Of a stretch of DNA of 64,000 nucleotides, positions 55,467-62,939 are shown piece after piece; position 1 is the first letter of the stretch, and each line of letters starts with the position of its first letter. Origin of the DNA: Mycobacterium rhizamassiliense. GTDB lineage: Bacteria > Actinomycetota > Actinomycetes > Mycobacteriales > Mycobacteriaceae. A model generated the notes under the pieces. It was not told the origin of the DNA, did not search any database, and saw only the letters and a program-made list of their open reading frames with translations. The translations under genes were made by a program, and so were the position numbers. The stretch is taken from NCBI RefSeq assembly GCF_900157375.1, contig NZ_LT721901.1, forward strand, positions 1,843,498 to 1,907,497, in the 5' to 3' direction.

Positions 55467-55924
55467 TCGCCACCGACGAAGATCTGATTCGTGCGGCGCT
55501 AGAGGCTGCCGCGGCGGCGGGTCCACGCGACGTCCCGATCGGCGCGGTGGTCGTCGGCCCGGACGGAACCGAACTCGCCAGGGCGGTGAATGCCCGTGAG
55601 GCGCTTCATGATCCGACCGCGCACGCGGAGATCCTGGCGATCCGCGCGGCGGCCGGCGTGCTCGGTGACGGGTGGCGTTTGGAGGGAGCGACGCTGGCTG
55701 TCACCGTCGAGCCGTGCACCATGTGCGCGGGCGCGTTGGTGATGGCGCGCATCGAGCGGCTGGTGTTCGGCGCTTGGGAGCCCAAGACCGGAGCGGTCGG
55801 TTCGCTCTGGGACGTCGTCCGCGACCGTCGGCTCAACCATCGCCCGCAGGTGCGCGGCGGCGTCCTCGCGCAAGAGTGTGCAGCGCCACTGGAGGAGTTC
55901 TTCGCCCGCCAGCGATTGGGGTGA
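55463..55924 (+). CDS. tadA: tRNA-specific adenosine deaminase TadA
   Basis: TadA converts adenosine 34 of tRNA-Arg(ACG) to inosine. The 153-residue zinc deaminase has HAE at 54-56 (zinc His and catalytic Glu) and PCTMC with Cys85 and Cys88. Length and the C-terminal helix match the family. Its start overlaps the upstream associated gene; tRNA-Ser(CGA) follows 29 bases later. The substrate tRNA-Arg(ACG) is encoded at 27954-28026 in the same window. Confidence 0.96.
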   Translation: MIATDEDLIRAALEAAAAAGPRDVPIGAVVVGPDGTELARAVNAREALHDPTAHAEILAIRAAAGVLGDGWRLEGATLAVTVEPCTMCAGALVMARIERLVFGAWEPKTGAVGSLWDVVRDRRLNHRPQVRGGVLAQECAAPLEEFFARQRLG

Positions 55925-55953
55925 GGGCCGAGGTGTTGGGTAAGCTGCTCCGC

Positions 55954-56043
55954 GGTGGCGTGTCCGAGCGGCCTAAGGAGCACGCCTCGAAAGCGTGTGA
56001 CGGCTAAAACCGTCCGAGGGTTCAAATCCCTCCGCCACCGCCA
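55954..56043 (+). tRNA. tRNA-Ser (anticodon CGA)
   Basis: The acceptor GGTGGCG pairs with CGCCACC; discriminator G and encoded CCA follow. The anticodon loop CTCGAAA gives CGA between CACGC/GCGTG. The variable arm GACGGCTAAAACCGTC is the same as in tRNA-Ser(UGA) at 19466. In M. tuberculosis an integrase remnant lies after this tRNA; none is visible here. Confidence 0.97.
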
Positions 56044-56139
56044 AAGTTCTTCGCCTGTCGGCGCAGGTGAAGGCTTCTAGGTCGACGCGTCGACTCTCAG
56101 CAGCACAACGGATTCCTCGCCAGTGCGGTTACTGCGTGG

Positions 56140-56898
56140 CTACTGGGCGGTGAGCGGAGCGATCGGTGCCGTGGTGGTCGCATGCACGAGCAGTTCGGCG
56201 AGCTCTGCGGGCCGGCTCAGAAATGGCGAATGTGAGGTGTCGATCGTGAGCGGCTCCACTCCAAGTCGGGTGGCCACGACATCGGAGAGCCATCGTGGTT
56301 TCGAACGGTCTTGGAGGCAGCGGATGTAGCTGCGGGGCAAATCGGCTTCCCAGAAGCGCGGCACCGACACGGGTGTGGTCGTCGTGTCACCGAATCGCTC
56401 CGGGCAGAGACGCTGGAACGCCCATCGGGCAGTTTGCTCGTCGCAGTCGTGGTAGAAGTAGCTCCACGCCCCCTCGAAGGTCGCGAAGCTCATGGCGCCG
56501 TCTTCGGCAAAATGCAAGTGGCCGAACATTTCTCCGACGTCGCCGTCGAAGGAGCCGTCTTCTGAGTTGCGCATGGTCATCGCCTCTGGATAAGTACGAC
56601 CTTCACGGGGCAACGCAGCCGCCAGGTAGACGACGTGGGCGACCAGATCGCTGACCGCGTCGGCGGCCAAGGTGATGTCGAACCCCCCACCGGAGTGGCC
56701 AACCAGGACATCTCCGGGCCGTAGAACGTCAGCGATCGCGTCGCGTCGGTTGGCAAGCGTGGACTCCTCGCGGAGGCGCGTGCCGTGGCCGGGAATGTCG
56801 ACGGCGACCGCATCGTGCCCTAGGCGGTTCAGTTCGGGGATGGTCAGATCCCAGCACCATGCGGCGTGAAATCCGCCGTGCACGAGGACGAAACGCAT
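56140..56898 (-). CDS. Alpha/beta hydrolase (plant-esterase-like)
   Basis: The 252-residue hydrolase of the salicylate/methyl-esterase-like group has FVLVHGGFHAAWCWD (oxyanion HGG), the nucleophile elbow GHSGGG (Ser at about 69), a late Asp near 209 and His in DTSHSPFLSRP. No signal peptide. It lies downstream of a TetR gene on the same strand with a large inverted repeat between, so it is probably the regulator's target. Substrate unknown. Confidence 0.88.
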   Translation of the reverse strand: MRFVLVHGGFHAAWCWDLTIPELNRLGHDAVAVDIPGHGTRLREESTLANRRDAIADVLRPGDVLVGHSGGGFDITLAADAVSDLVAHVVYLAAALPREGRTYPEAMTMRNSEDGSFDGDVGEMFGHLHFAEDGAMSFATFEGAWSYFYHDCDEQTARWAFQRLCPERFGDTTTTPVSVPRFWEADLPRSYIRCLQDRSKPRWLSDVVATRLGVEPLTIDTSHSPFLSRPAELAELLVHATTTAPIAPLTAQ

Positions 56899-56980
56899 TG
56901 AGCTTCCTTTCCGGCCTAGGCGTGCTGGAACTAAGGAACGCGACGTCCCGCCGGCGCCATGAGGCCAGACGGTAACACGA

Positions 56981-57021
56981 TTTCTACAAATGTAGGGACA
57001 CTGGTCCTATATTTGTAGAAA
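56981..57021. promoter_or_regulatory. Large inverted repeat with two CTACAAATGTAG-type sites
   Basis: TTTCTACAAAT (56981-56991) and ATTTGTAGAAA (57011-57021) are perfect inverted arms. Each half is itself an operator-like palindrome: CTACAAATGTAG (56984-56995) and CTATATTTGTAG (57007-57018). Centres are 23 bases apart. It lies between the TetR gene and the hydrolase gene, 83 bases before the hydrolase ATG, and could be a double operator for the TetR. Confidence 0.65.
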
Positions 57022-57056
57022 GTAAGAGGCGGGGTGGCTGAGGCCAAGCGGCCCGC

Positions 57057-57689
57057 CTAGAAGCGGACGTTGACGTGATGGGACGCGGCGACCCCGGCGA
57101 CGAGCGCCTGCAGCAACTGGGTCAGTTCCTCGGCGTCGTTGACACCCGGATGCCCAAACACCTGCCGGACGATGACGCCGTTGATGAAGGTGGTGACCGC
57201 GCGAGCCTGCTTCTCCACGAGAGGCCGATCTATGGGGCCGGTCTGTAGTTGCGTGACCGCCTGTTCGCTCAGCGCCACGAAACCTGAAATCGCATTCTCG
57301 ATGGCAGCCTGCAGCACCTCATCTCGGTGCGCATGAAACGCCAGCTCGTAGCGCGCCCGCGACCGATCGAGCCCAGGACCAGTCGCCGAACGCATCACCA
57401 TTTCGGCGAGTAAGGACAACGTTGTTTCGGTCGTTGTGGTCTCCGACGGAGCGCACCGTTGCATGACGGCTTCGAAATCGCCGGCATCGAGGTCGGCCAC
57501 GCGCTCGGCCGTTGCGCGGAGCAACGCCGAACGGGTGGGAAAATACGATGACGTCGTGCCGTCGGGCAACCCTGCCTGTTGCTCCACCTTGCGATGCGTG
57601 AGCCCTCTGGCGCCTTCGTCGGCCAGGATTTGGATCGCGGCATCACACAAAATGCGGCGACGCCCTGCGACATCAGCTTTCCGCTTCAT
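57057..57689 (-). CDS. TetR-family transcriptional regulator
   Basis: The 210-residue regulator has GRRRILCDAAIQILADEGARGLTHRKVEQQAGLPDGTTSSYFPTRSALLRATAERVA as helix-turn-helix domain, typical of TetR proteins with a C-terminal group 31-like domain. It lies upstream of the hydrolase on the same strand with 158 bases between, which hold the large inverted repeat. The region upstream is divergent from the GGDEF gene. Confidence 0.87.
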   Translation of the reverse strand: MKRKADVAGRRRILCDAAIQILADEGARGLTHRKVEQQAGLPDGTTSSYFPTRSALLRATAERVADLDAGDFEAVMQRCAPSETTTTETTLSLLAEMVMRSATGPGLDRSRARYELAFHAHRDEVLQAAIENAISGFVALSEQAVTQLQTGPIDRPLVEKQARAVTTFINGVIVRQVFGHPGVNDAEELTQLLQALVAGVAASHHVNVRF

Positions 57690-57871
57690 AGCAACGCGGG
57701 CAGTCTAGCTCAGGTCAAACAGGACCGCGGCCGGCTGCATATTTGCTAACAGACCCGACTTTCTTGCCAATTTGACGTGAGTAGCATTGCGATGTTGTTT
57801 ACTGTGACCCAACTCACTCGGTGGCTCCGGAGGTGTGGTTCGGGGCGAGTGAGTTCGGGAGGGGCAGACCG

Positions 57872-58945
57872 ATGGGGTGGGTGGCGGAATGGTGGCGGCA
57901 AGCCGACCATTTCGATTGGCTGACAGGCTATTTGCAGGCCCACGGTCTGAGCAAGAGCACCCGCAGGGCGTTGGCCGTGGTGGCGGCATCCTTGGTGCTG
58001 GTGCCGTTCAACGTGACGCTGGGTACGCCCCCGCTGTATCCGCATGTGGCGCTGGCGGTTTCCCTGGTGGCCGCCGCGATGGGCGCGGTCATGGCGGTGC
58101 TGTGGCTGCGCGGTTGGCCGACTCGGTGGCAGTCCCTGTTCTTCGTCCTGACCGGCTGCGTGGCTATCGGCGGCGGCTGCTTCTGGCAAGCGGAGCCGCT
58201 GGTCGGGCTGATGTCGTGCGCAGCCCTGTCGGTGACCGGCGGCTACATCGCGTTCTTCCACACCGCCAAATACATGGCGCTGAACTTCTGGCTGGCGGCC
58301 GGAATCGGAGCCTGGCAAGCGGTGCGGTTGGCCCAAAGCGGGCAGGAGATGCTGGCCTTTACCAGCTTCTTTCTGGTGATGGAACTCAACGTGATCGTCC
58401 CCTGCGCGATCCAGATCGTGGTGCGCGCAGTGTGGGTGGATCTCCTGCGCGCCAACCGCGACCCGTTGACCGGGCTGCTCAATCGGCGCGCCTGCGACCG
58501 GGCGGTCGTCGGCCGCATGCTCGCCAGCGCCAACCACATGTCCTTGGCGGTCGCCATGGTCGACCTGGACCGCTTCAAAACGCTCAACGACACCCACGGA
58601 CACGCCGCCGGCGACGAGGCGCTCATCGAGGTCGCCGCCGCGTTGACCGCGGCTTGCGGCGACAGCGCCGTGGTCGGCCGCGTCGGCGGCGAGGAGTTCT
58701 TGATCGCGGACATCGTGACGACAGAACAGCTGTGCGGATGGGGTGAAGAGTTCTGTGACGCCGTGGCAGCGATCACCCACCCCGTCACCGCCAGCGTCGG
58801 AATCGCTTCCTTGCCGCTGCGCAGCGCCGCGTCGGAACATCCCGACCGAGCGTTCCACCAGTTGATGGCCCACGCCGACACCGCGATGTATGAAGCTAAA
58901 CGGTGCGGGGGCAATCAAACTCGCAACCACGAGGTCGCGGTCTGA
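57872..58945 (+). CDS. Membrane GGDEF-domain diguanylate cyclase
   Basis: The 357-residue protein has an N-terminal membrane region with about six hydrophobic spans (about 35-185) and a GGDEF domain (about 190-350): DPLTGLLNRR at 197-206, DLDRFKTLND and the active-site GGEEF at 272-276. It should make cyclic di-GMP. The RxxD inhibitory I-site before GGEEF is absent (Gly and Ala at those places), so product inhibition is not expected. I use the ATG at 57872, preceded by GGGAGGGGC; the frame begins at 57821. No EAL domain. Confidence 0.9.
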   Translation: MGWVAEWWRQADHFDWLTGYLQAHGLSKSTRRALAVVAASLVLVPFNVTLGTPPLYPHVALAVSLVAAAMGAVMAVLWLRGWPTRWQSLFFVLTGCVAIGGGCFWQAEPLVGLMSCAALSVTGGYIAFFHTAKYMALNFWLAAGIGAWQAVRLAQSGQEMLAFTSFFLVMELNVIVPCAIQIVVRAVWVDLLRANRDPLTGLLNRRACDRAVVGRMLASANHMSLAVAMVDLDRFKTLNDTHGHAAGDEALIEVAAALTAACGDSAVVGRVGGEEFLIADIVTTEQLCGWGEEFCDAVAAITHPVTASVGIASLPLRSAASEHPDRAFHQLMAHADTAMYEAKRCGGNQTRNHEVAV

Positions 58946-59067
58946 CACTTTGCGCCAGTGAGATGGGTCACCGGGATGCCCGCATCGGGCAGCTTTTCCG
59001 CCACGCACACGTTCTCAACAGCAGTCACCGGAACTAGCGGTGGCACTGATTCGCTAGCGAGGCCAAG

Positions 59068-59328
59068 ATGTTGCGGACCATCAACGGGCACTACCCAATC
59101 GGCGAGGCAGTCTGGGTCGTCGCGGGGTTCATCGTCCTGATGACATTCGGCGACGCGGTCGTCGTCTTGGCCTTGGCCATCGCGGCCGCCGCCCTCACCG
59201 CCACCTGGTGGATCCGCCGCAAGGCCGAGCACCGCGTAGCGGCATCCGGCGCGATCCCTGCTTCCGTGACTCAGTTACACCCGGAGCTGACCCACGCGCA
59301 TCACCTGCGTGGCCCGCGAGCCGCATAG
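59068..59328 (+). CDS. Small membrane protein
   Basis: The 86-residue protein has two close hydrophobic helices (AVWVVAGFIVLMTFGDAVVVLALAIAAAALTATWW, about 14-48) and a basic, His-containing cytoplasmic tail. No family recognised. The region 58946-59067 before it shows nothing else. It converges on the GH5-like gene with stops two bases apart. Confidence 0.65.
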   Translation: MLRTINGHYPIGEAVWVVAGFIVLMTFGDAVVVLALAIAAAALTATWWIRRKAEHRVAASGAIPASVTQLHPELTHAHHLRGPRAA

Positions 59329-59330
59329 CC

Positions 59331-60464
59331 TTAGCCGAGCGCGCCGGTGAGTCCCCGAACCGTCTGAAGTTCGCTGTCCCGGTAAGGCTTCCCGTCGGGC
59401 AGTAACAGGTCGTGGAACCACAGCTTCGGCGGCGTCGTGTAGGGGTGATCCCATGAGTCCCACGGAAGATACGTCTGGGTCTTCCCGGCGACGAATCCCC
59501 AGTTGATGGCACCGACATTGTGCCGCTTGGCAATTGGCAGGACCGTCTCGATGGTGCTGCCCTGGGGACGGGCCATGTATTCGGTGCAGATGATCGGGCG
59601 CCCCATCGGTGTCAGTTCGTTGACCTTGGACTCGAACTCGGCCGGCTTGCCGTAGTTGTGGAACGTGATCACGTCGGCGTTGTCGAGCTGGATGGAACTG
59701 ATCGCGCTGCGGCTGCCGCGGTCTCCCCAAGCCCCTTGCCAGACACCACTGGTCAGCGGCTGAGCGGGATCGACCGCGCGTGCCCAGCGGAACACCTGCG
59801 GAAGCAGCTCGGCCACATGCTGCACCTTGTCGGAGCGCTCGACGTTGCGGTATTCCTTGGCGGGATTGTCGGGCTCGTTCCACAGATCCCAGCCCAAAAC
59901 CCGGTCGTCATTGCGGAACTGAGTCAACACCCCGGTGACATAGTCCTGCATGACGGCGGCATAGCGCGGGTCGCCGAGGCGTTCGGCGCCGGGGCTTTGC
60001 ACCCAGCCGGAGTTGTGCACGCCCCGTACCGGCGGGTGCTGGGCTCCGGCCTTCGGCAACGGATCCCAGCAGGAATCGAACAAGACGAACAGCGGCTTGA
60101 TCTTGTGGTGCGCCGCGATGTTCACGAACTGTCCGAGACGAGCCTGAAAGCCCTGACGATCCTGCGCCCACAGCTGATCGTGCAGGAAGACCCGCATCGT
60201 GTTGAACCCGTGTGACCGGGCCAAGTTCAACTCGCTGTAGATGCGTTGGGCGTCATAGGTTCCCGCCTGGAACATCTCCAGTTGGTTGATAGCGGTAGAG
60301 GGAACGTAGTTCGCGCCGACGAGCCAACCCTGCGCCCGATACCAGGCGTTGGCGCGCTCGGGCGACCACCTCTCCGCGACGGCCGACGCGCTGGGCGTTC
60401 GGGCCATTGCCATGCCCGCTGCCAGCAGCAGCGGTAGCTTTAGTGCCGTTCTACGTTGTATCAA
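59331..60464 (-). CDS. Exported GH5-like glycoside hydrolase (cellulase/mannanase superfamily)
   Basis: The 377-residue precursor has an N-terminal signal with twin arginines (MIQRRTALKLPLLLAAG), possibly Tat-type. The mature TIM barrel has the acid/base Glu197 in GWDLWNEPDN and the nucleophile Glu295 in ICTEYMARPQG, plus HNYGKP between them; this is the GH5/clan A arrangement. The target could be a plant, algal or own-envelope polysaccharide. The neighbours do not help. Confidence 0.87.
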   Translation of the reverse strand: MIQRRTALKLPLLLAAGMAMARTPSASAVAERWSPERANAWYRAQGWLVGANYVPSTAINQLEMFQAGTYDAQRIYSELNLARSHGFNTMRVFLHDQLWAQDRQGFQARLGQFVNIAAHHKIKPLFVLFDSCWDPLPKAGAQHPPVRGVHNSGWVQSPGAERLGDPRYAAVMQDYVTGVLTQFRNDDRVLGWDLWNEPDNPAKEYRNVERSDKVQHVAELLPQVFRWARAVDPAQPLTSGVWQGAWGDRGSRSAISSIQLDNADVITFHNYGKPAEFESKVNELTPMGRPIICTEYMARPQGSTIETVLPIAKRHNVGAINWGFVAGKTQTYLPWDSWDHPYTTPPKLWFHDLLLPDGKPYRDSELQTVRGLTGALG

Positions 60465-60576
60465 ATGCCGTTAATTTTCCCGGGTGATTCGCCCGGGACG
60501 GCTCATCGACACGCGCGGGATCGATGTTTGAAAATCGTTATCTCACCGTGACACAACAGTTCTTGCGCGCGGCGGA

Positions 60577-61095
60577 CTAACGGAGCTTGCGGCCCTCGTT
60601 GTCTTTGACATTGCCGGCGAACATCATGATCGCGTCGACGACGGCCCAGATGACACTGCCGAGCAGCACCGGAACGCCGAGCAGGCAGAACACGCTGAAG
60701 ACGATGCTGAACAGTCCCAAACACAGTTGTGCGGCGGCGATTTGCGTGGAGTCGATGTAGAAGCGTCCGATGCCGAACGATCCGAAGAACAGTTGTAAGA
60801 GGCCCGCGGTGGTGCCCGATTTGTCCGATAACGGTAGGCCGGTGGCGGGATCCCGCCCGAACGGCGCGTAGGGATCGACGCCGTATCCCGGGTAGCCGCC
60901 GTACGGCTGATAGCCGGGATAGGGCTGCGGGGCCGGATATCCGGGCTGGGGTGGATAGCCCATTGGCGGCGGGTAACTCGACGGCGGCGGGACCTGGGGG
61001 CCCGGCGGCGGCCCGTAACCGTACGGCTGCTGCCAACCCTCCGGCGGCGGGCCGGGCGGGTATTCGGGCGGGTTCGGCGTCGACACCCGGCCCAC
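60577..61095 (-). CDS. TM2-domain protein with Pro/Tyr-rich N-terminus
   Basis: The 172-residue protein has a Pro/Tyr/Gly-rich tail (about 10-95, repeated PPxGY and YPxP) and a C-terminal TM2 domain: TTAGLLQLFFGSFGIGRFYID, then two helices with VIWAVVDAIMMF. I favour the GTG at 61093-61095, eight bases after GGGGGA; a GTG nine bases inside and a longer frame are alternatives. Function of bacterial TM2 proteins is unknown. Confidence 0.82.
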   Translation of the reverse strand: MGRVSTPNPPEYPPGPPPEGWQQPYGYGPPPGPQVPPPSSYPPPMGYPPQPGYPAPQPYPGYQPYGGYPGYGVDPYAPFGRDPATGLPLSDKSGTTAGLLQLFFGSFGIGRFYIDSTQIAAAQLCLGLFSIVFSVFCLLGVPVLLGSVIWAVVDAIMMFAGNVKDNEGRKLR

Positions 61096-61186
61096 TGTAT
61101 ATGTCCCCCGAAGTGCATACGGCGTCTTCAACATCCGGTTGCTGATCCCCTTCTCACCGCGGCCCGGACGGCGCGATACTAAGCGG

Positions 61187-61573
61187 GTGTCTGAACGCAA
61201 CGTGCTCGGCGGTCCGCTGGAACCGTGCGGCACCGACCCGGTCACCGGTTTCTACCGCGACGGGTGCTGCTCGACCGGGCCCGAGGACCGCGGCCGGCAC
61301 ACCATTTGTGCGGTGATGACCGCTGAATTCCTGGAGCACCAGCGCTCCATCGGCAACGACCTGTCGACGCCGGTCCCGGAGTACCGCTTCCCGGGCCTAC
61401 TCCCGGGTGACCGGTGGTGCGTCACCGCGTTGAACTGGCTTCGCGCGCACGAGGACGGCTGCGCCGCGCCAGTGGTGCTGGCCTCCACGCACGAACGCAC
61501 CATCGAAGTCGTGCCGCTGGACGTGCTGCTCGAACACAAAGTCGACGTCCCAGACGATCTGGCCAACTTGTAG
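61187..61573 (+). CDS. DUF2237 family protein
   Basis: The 128-residue protein opens NVLGGPLEPCGTDPVTGFYRDGCCSTGPEDRGRHTICAVMTAEFL and has a second block LPGDRWCVTALNWLRAHEDGCAAPVVLASTHERTIEVVPLDVL, the DUF2237 signature. Several conserved Cys and Asp residues could bind metal. It starts with the GTG at 61187. Function unknown. Confidence 0.9.
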   Translation: MSERNVLGGPLEPCGTDPVTGFYRDGCCSTGPEDRGRHTICAVMTAEFLEHQRSIGNDLSTPVPEYRFPGLLPGDRWCVTALNWLRAHEDGCAAPVVLASTHERTIEVVPLDVLLEHKVDVPDDLANL

Positions 61574-61653
61574 ATCGGCCACGTCAGCCCCCGAAAACGG
61601 TGGCGTTACTGTGATACGTCGAACAGTCGACACCTGGTCGAGGAGGCGGTCGC

Positions 61654-62925
61654 ATGGGCTCTGCCGGCCCCGACATCGCGGACATCGACTTCGACGATCT
61701 GACGTCGCCCAAGCTGACCGACGTCCAGCGTCAGGTCCTGGAATTCACCGAGGCCAACCGGGTCGACCTGGGCATCGATGCGATGCTCGCCGAAGCCATC
61801 GACCAGGCCGGGGTGGGCGACGATCTGAATGACACGGACGGCTTCGGCGACCGGCTGACCGCCCACGTCGCCGCGATCGAATCCGACGAGGGCCTGCGCG
61901 AGCTCACCCGCTCGACCCTGCGGCAGCGGATAGTTCGCCTGCTGCGCAACCGGCTATCGCTGACCGAACTCATCAAGCGCTATCCCGAGATCGAGTCGAT
62001 CCCGATCGAAAAGCCCTTCATCGTCGTCGGCATGCCGCGGTCGGGCACCACCCACCTGGTGAACCTCATCGCAGCCGACCCACGCCGGCGCGCGCTGCCG
62101 TACTGGGAGAGCCAGGATCCGATGCCCGCCCGCGGCCAGGGCCCCGACAGCTTTGGCGTCGACCCCCGCTACGCGCGGGCCAAGGCCGAACACGAGGGGC
62201 TCATGGCCAGCGCCCCGTTGATCGCCGCGATGCACGACCGCTTCCCCGAGGCGATCGAGGAGGAGGTAGAACTCCTCGACCTCGACCTGGCGTCCTACGT
62301 CCTGGAATGGCATGCGCGCGTGCCGGTTTGGCGCGACTATTACCTGGGCCTGGACCAACGTCGCCACTACGCCTACCTCAAGAAGGTGCTGCAGGCGTTG
62401 ACCTTCCTGCGCGGGCCGCGAACGTGGATCCTCAAGAGCCCGCAGCATTGTGAGCAACTCGGCCCACTGATGGCGACGTTTCCGGACGCGACCGTCGCGT
62501 TCACGCATCGCGATCCCGTCGCGGTGATCCAGTCGGCAATCACGATGATGGCCTATTCCGACCGGCTGCGCCGGACCAGCATCGACCCGGCCTGGCTGCT
62601 GGACTACTGGAGCGACCGGGTGCACCGGCTGCTCGGCGCGTGTGTCCGCGACCGCGACCTGGTACCGGCCGAACGCAGCATCGACATCAGCTTCCATCAC
62701 CTCAACGGCAACGAAATGCCGTTGCTGGACGAGCTTTACCAGCGCGGCGGCGTCGAATTGATGCCGAAGGTGCGCCGGTGCTTCCAGCACTACCTGGACG
62801 ACAATCCGCGCGGCAAGCACGGCCGGATCCGCTACGACCTGCAGCGGCATTTCGGCATCTCCGCCGACGAGCTGCGTGGCCGATTCGGTTTCTATTTCGA
62901 CAGATTCGACGTCAGTCCCGAGTGA
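61654..62925 (+). CDS. Sulfotransferase family protein
   Basis: The 423-residue protein has the 5'-phosphosulfate-binding loop GMPRSGTTH at 126-134 and a later PAPS 3'-phosphate segment (FTHRDPVAVIQSAITMM), followed by helical parts, as in mycobacterial Stf-type sulfotransferases. It would transfer sulfate from PAPS to a lipid or small molecule. It is 14 bases upstream of an alkyl-sulfatase-like gene, an unusual pairing of a sulfate-adding and a sulfate-removing fold. Confidence 0.9.
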   Translation: MGSAGPDIADIDFDDLTSPKLTDVQRQVLEFTEANRVDLGIDAMLAEAIDQAGVGDDLNDTDGFGDRLTAHVAAIESDEGLRELTRSTLRQRIVRLLRNRLSLTELIKRYPEIESIPIEKPFIVVGMPRSGTTHLVNLIAADPRRRALPYWESQDPMPARGQGPDSFGVDPRYARAKAEHEGLMASAPLIAAMHDRFPEAIEEEVELLDLDLASYVLEWHARVPVWRDYYLGLDQRRHYAYLKKVLQALTFLRGPRTWILKSPQHCEQLGPLMATFPDATVAFTHRDPVAVIQSAITMMAYSDRLRRTSIDPAWLLDYWSDRVHRLLGACVRDRDLVPAERSIDISFHHLNGNEMPLLDELYQRGGVELMPKVRRCFQHYLDDNPRGKHGRIRYDLQRHFGISADELRGRFGFYFDRFDVSPE

Positions 62926-62939
62926 AGGAGACAACAGCG

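Noticed and set aside
55954..56140. Possible integration site at the tRNA-Ser(CGA) 3' end
   Set aside because: No integrase and no repeat of the tRNA 3' end were seen in the following 8 kb.
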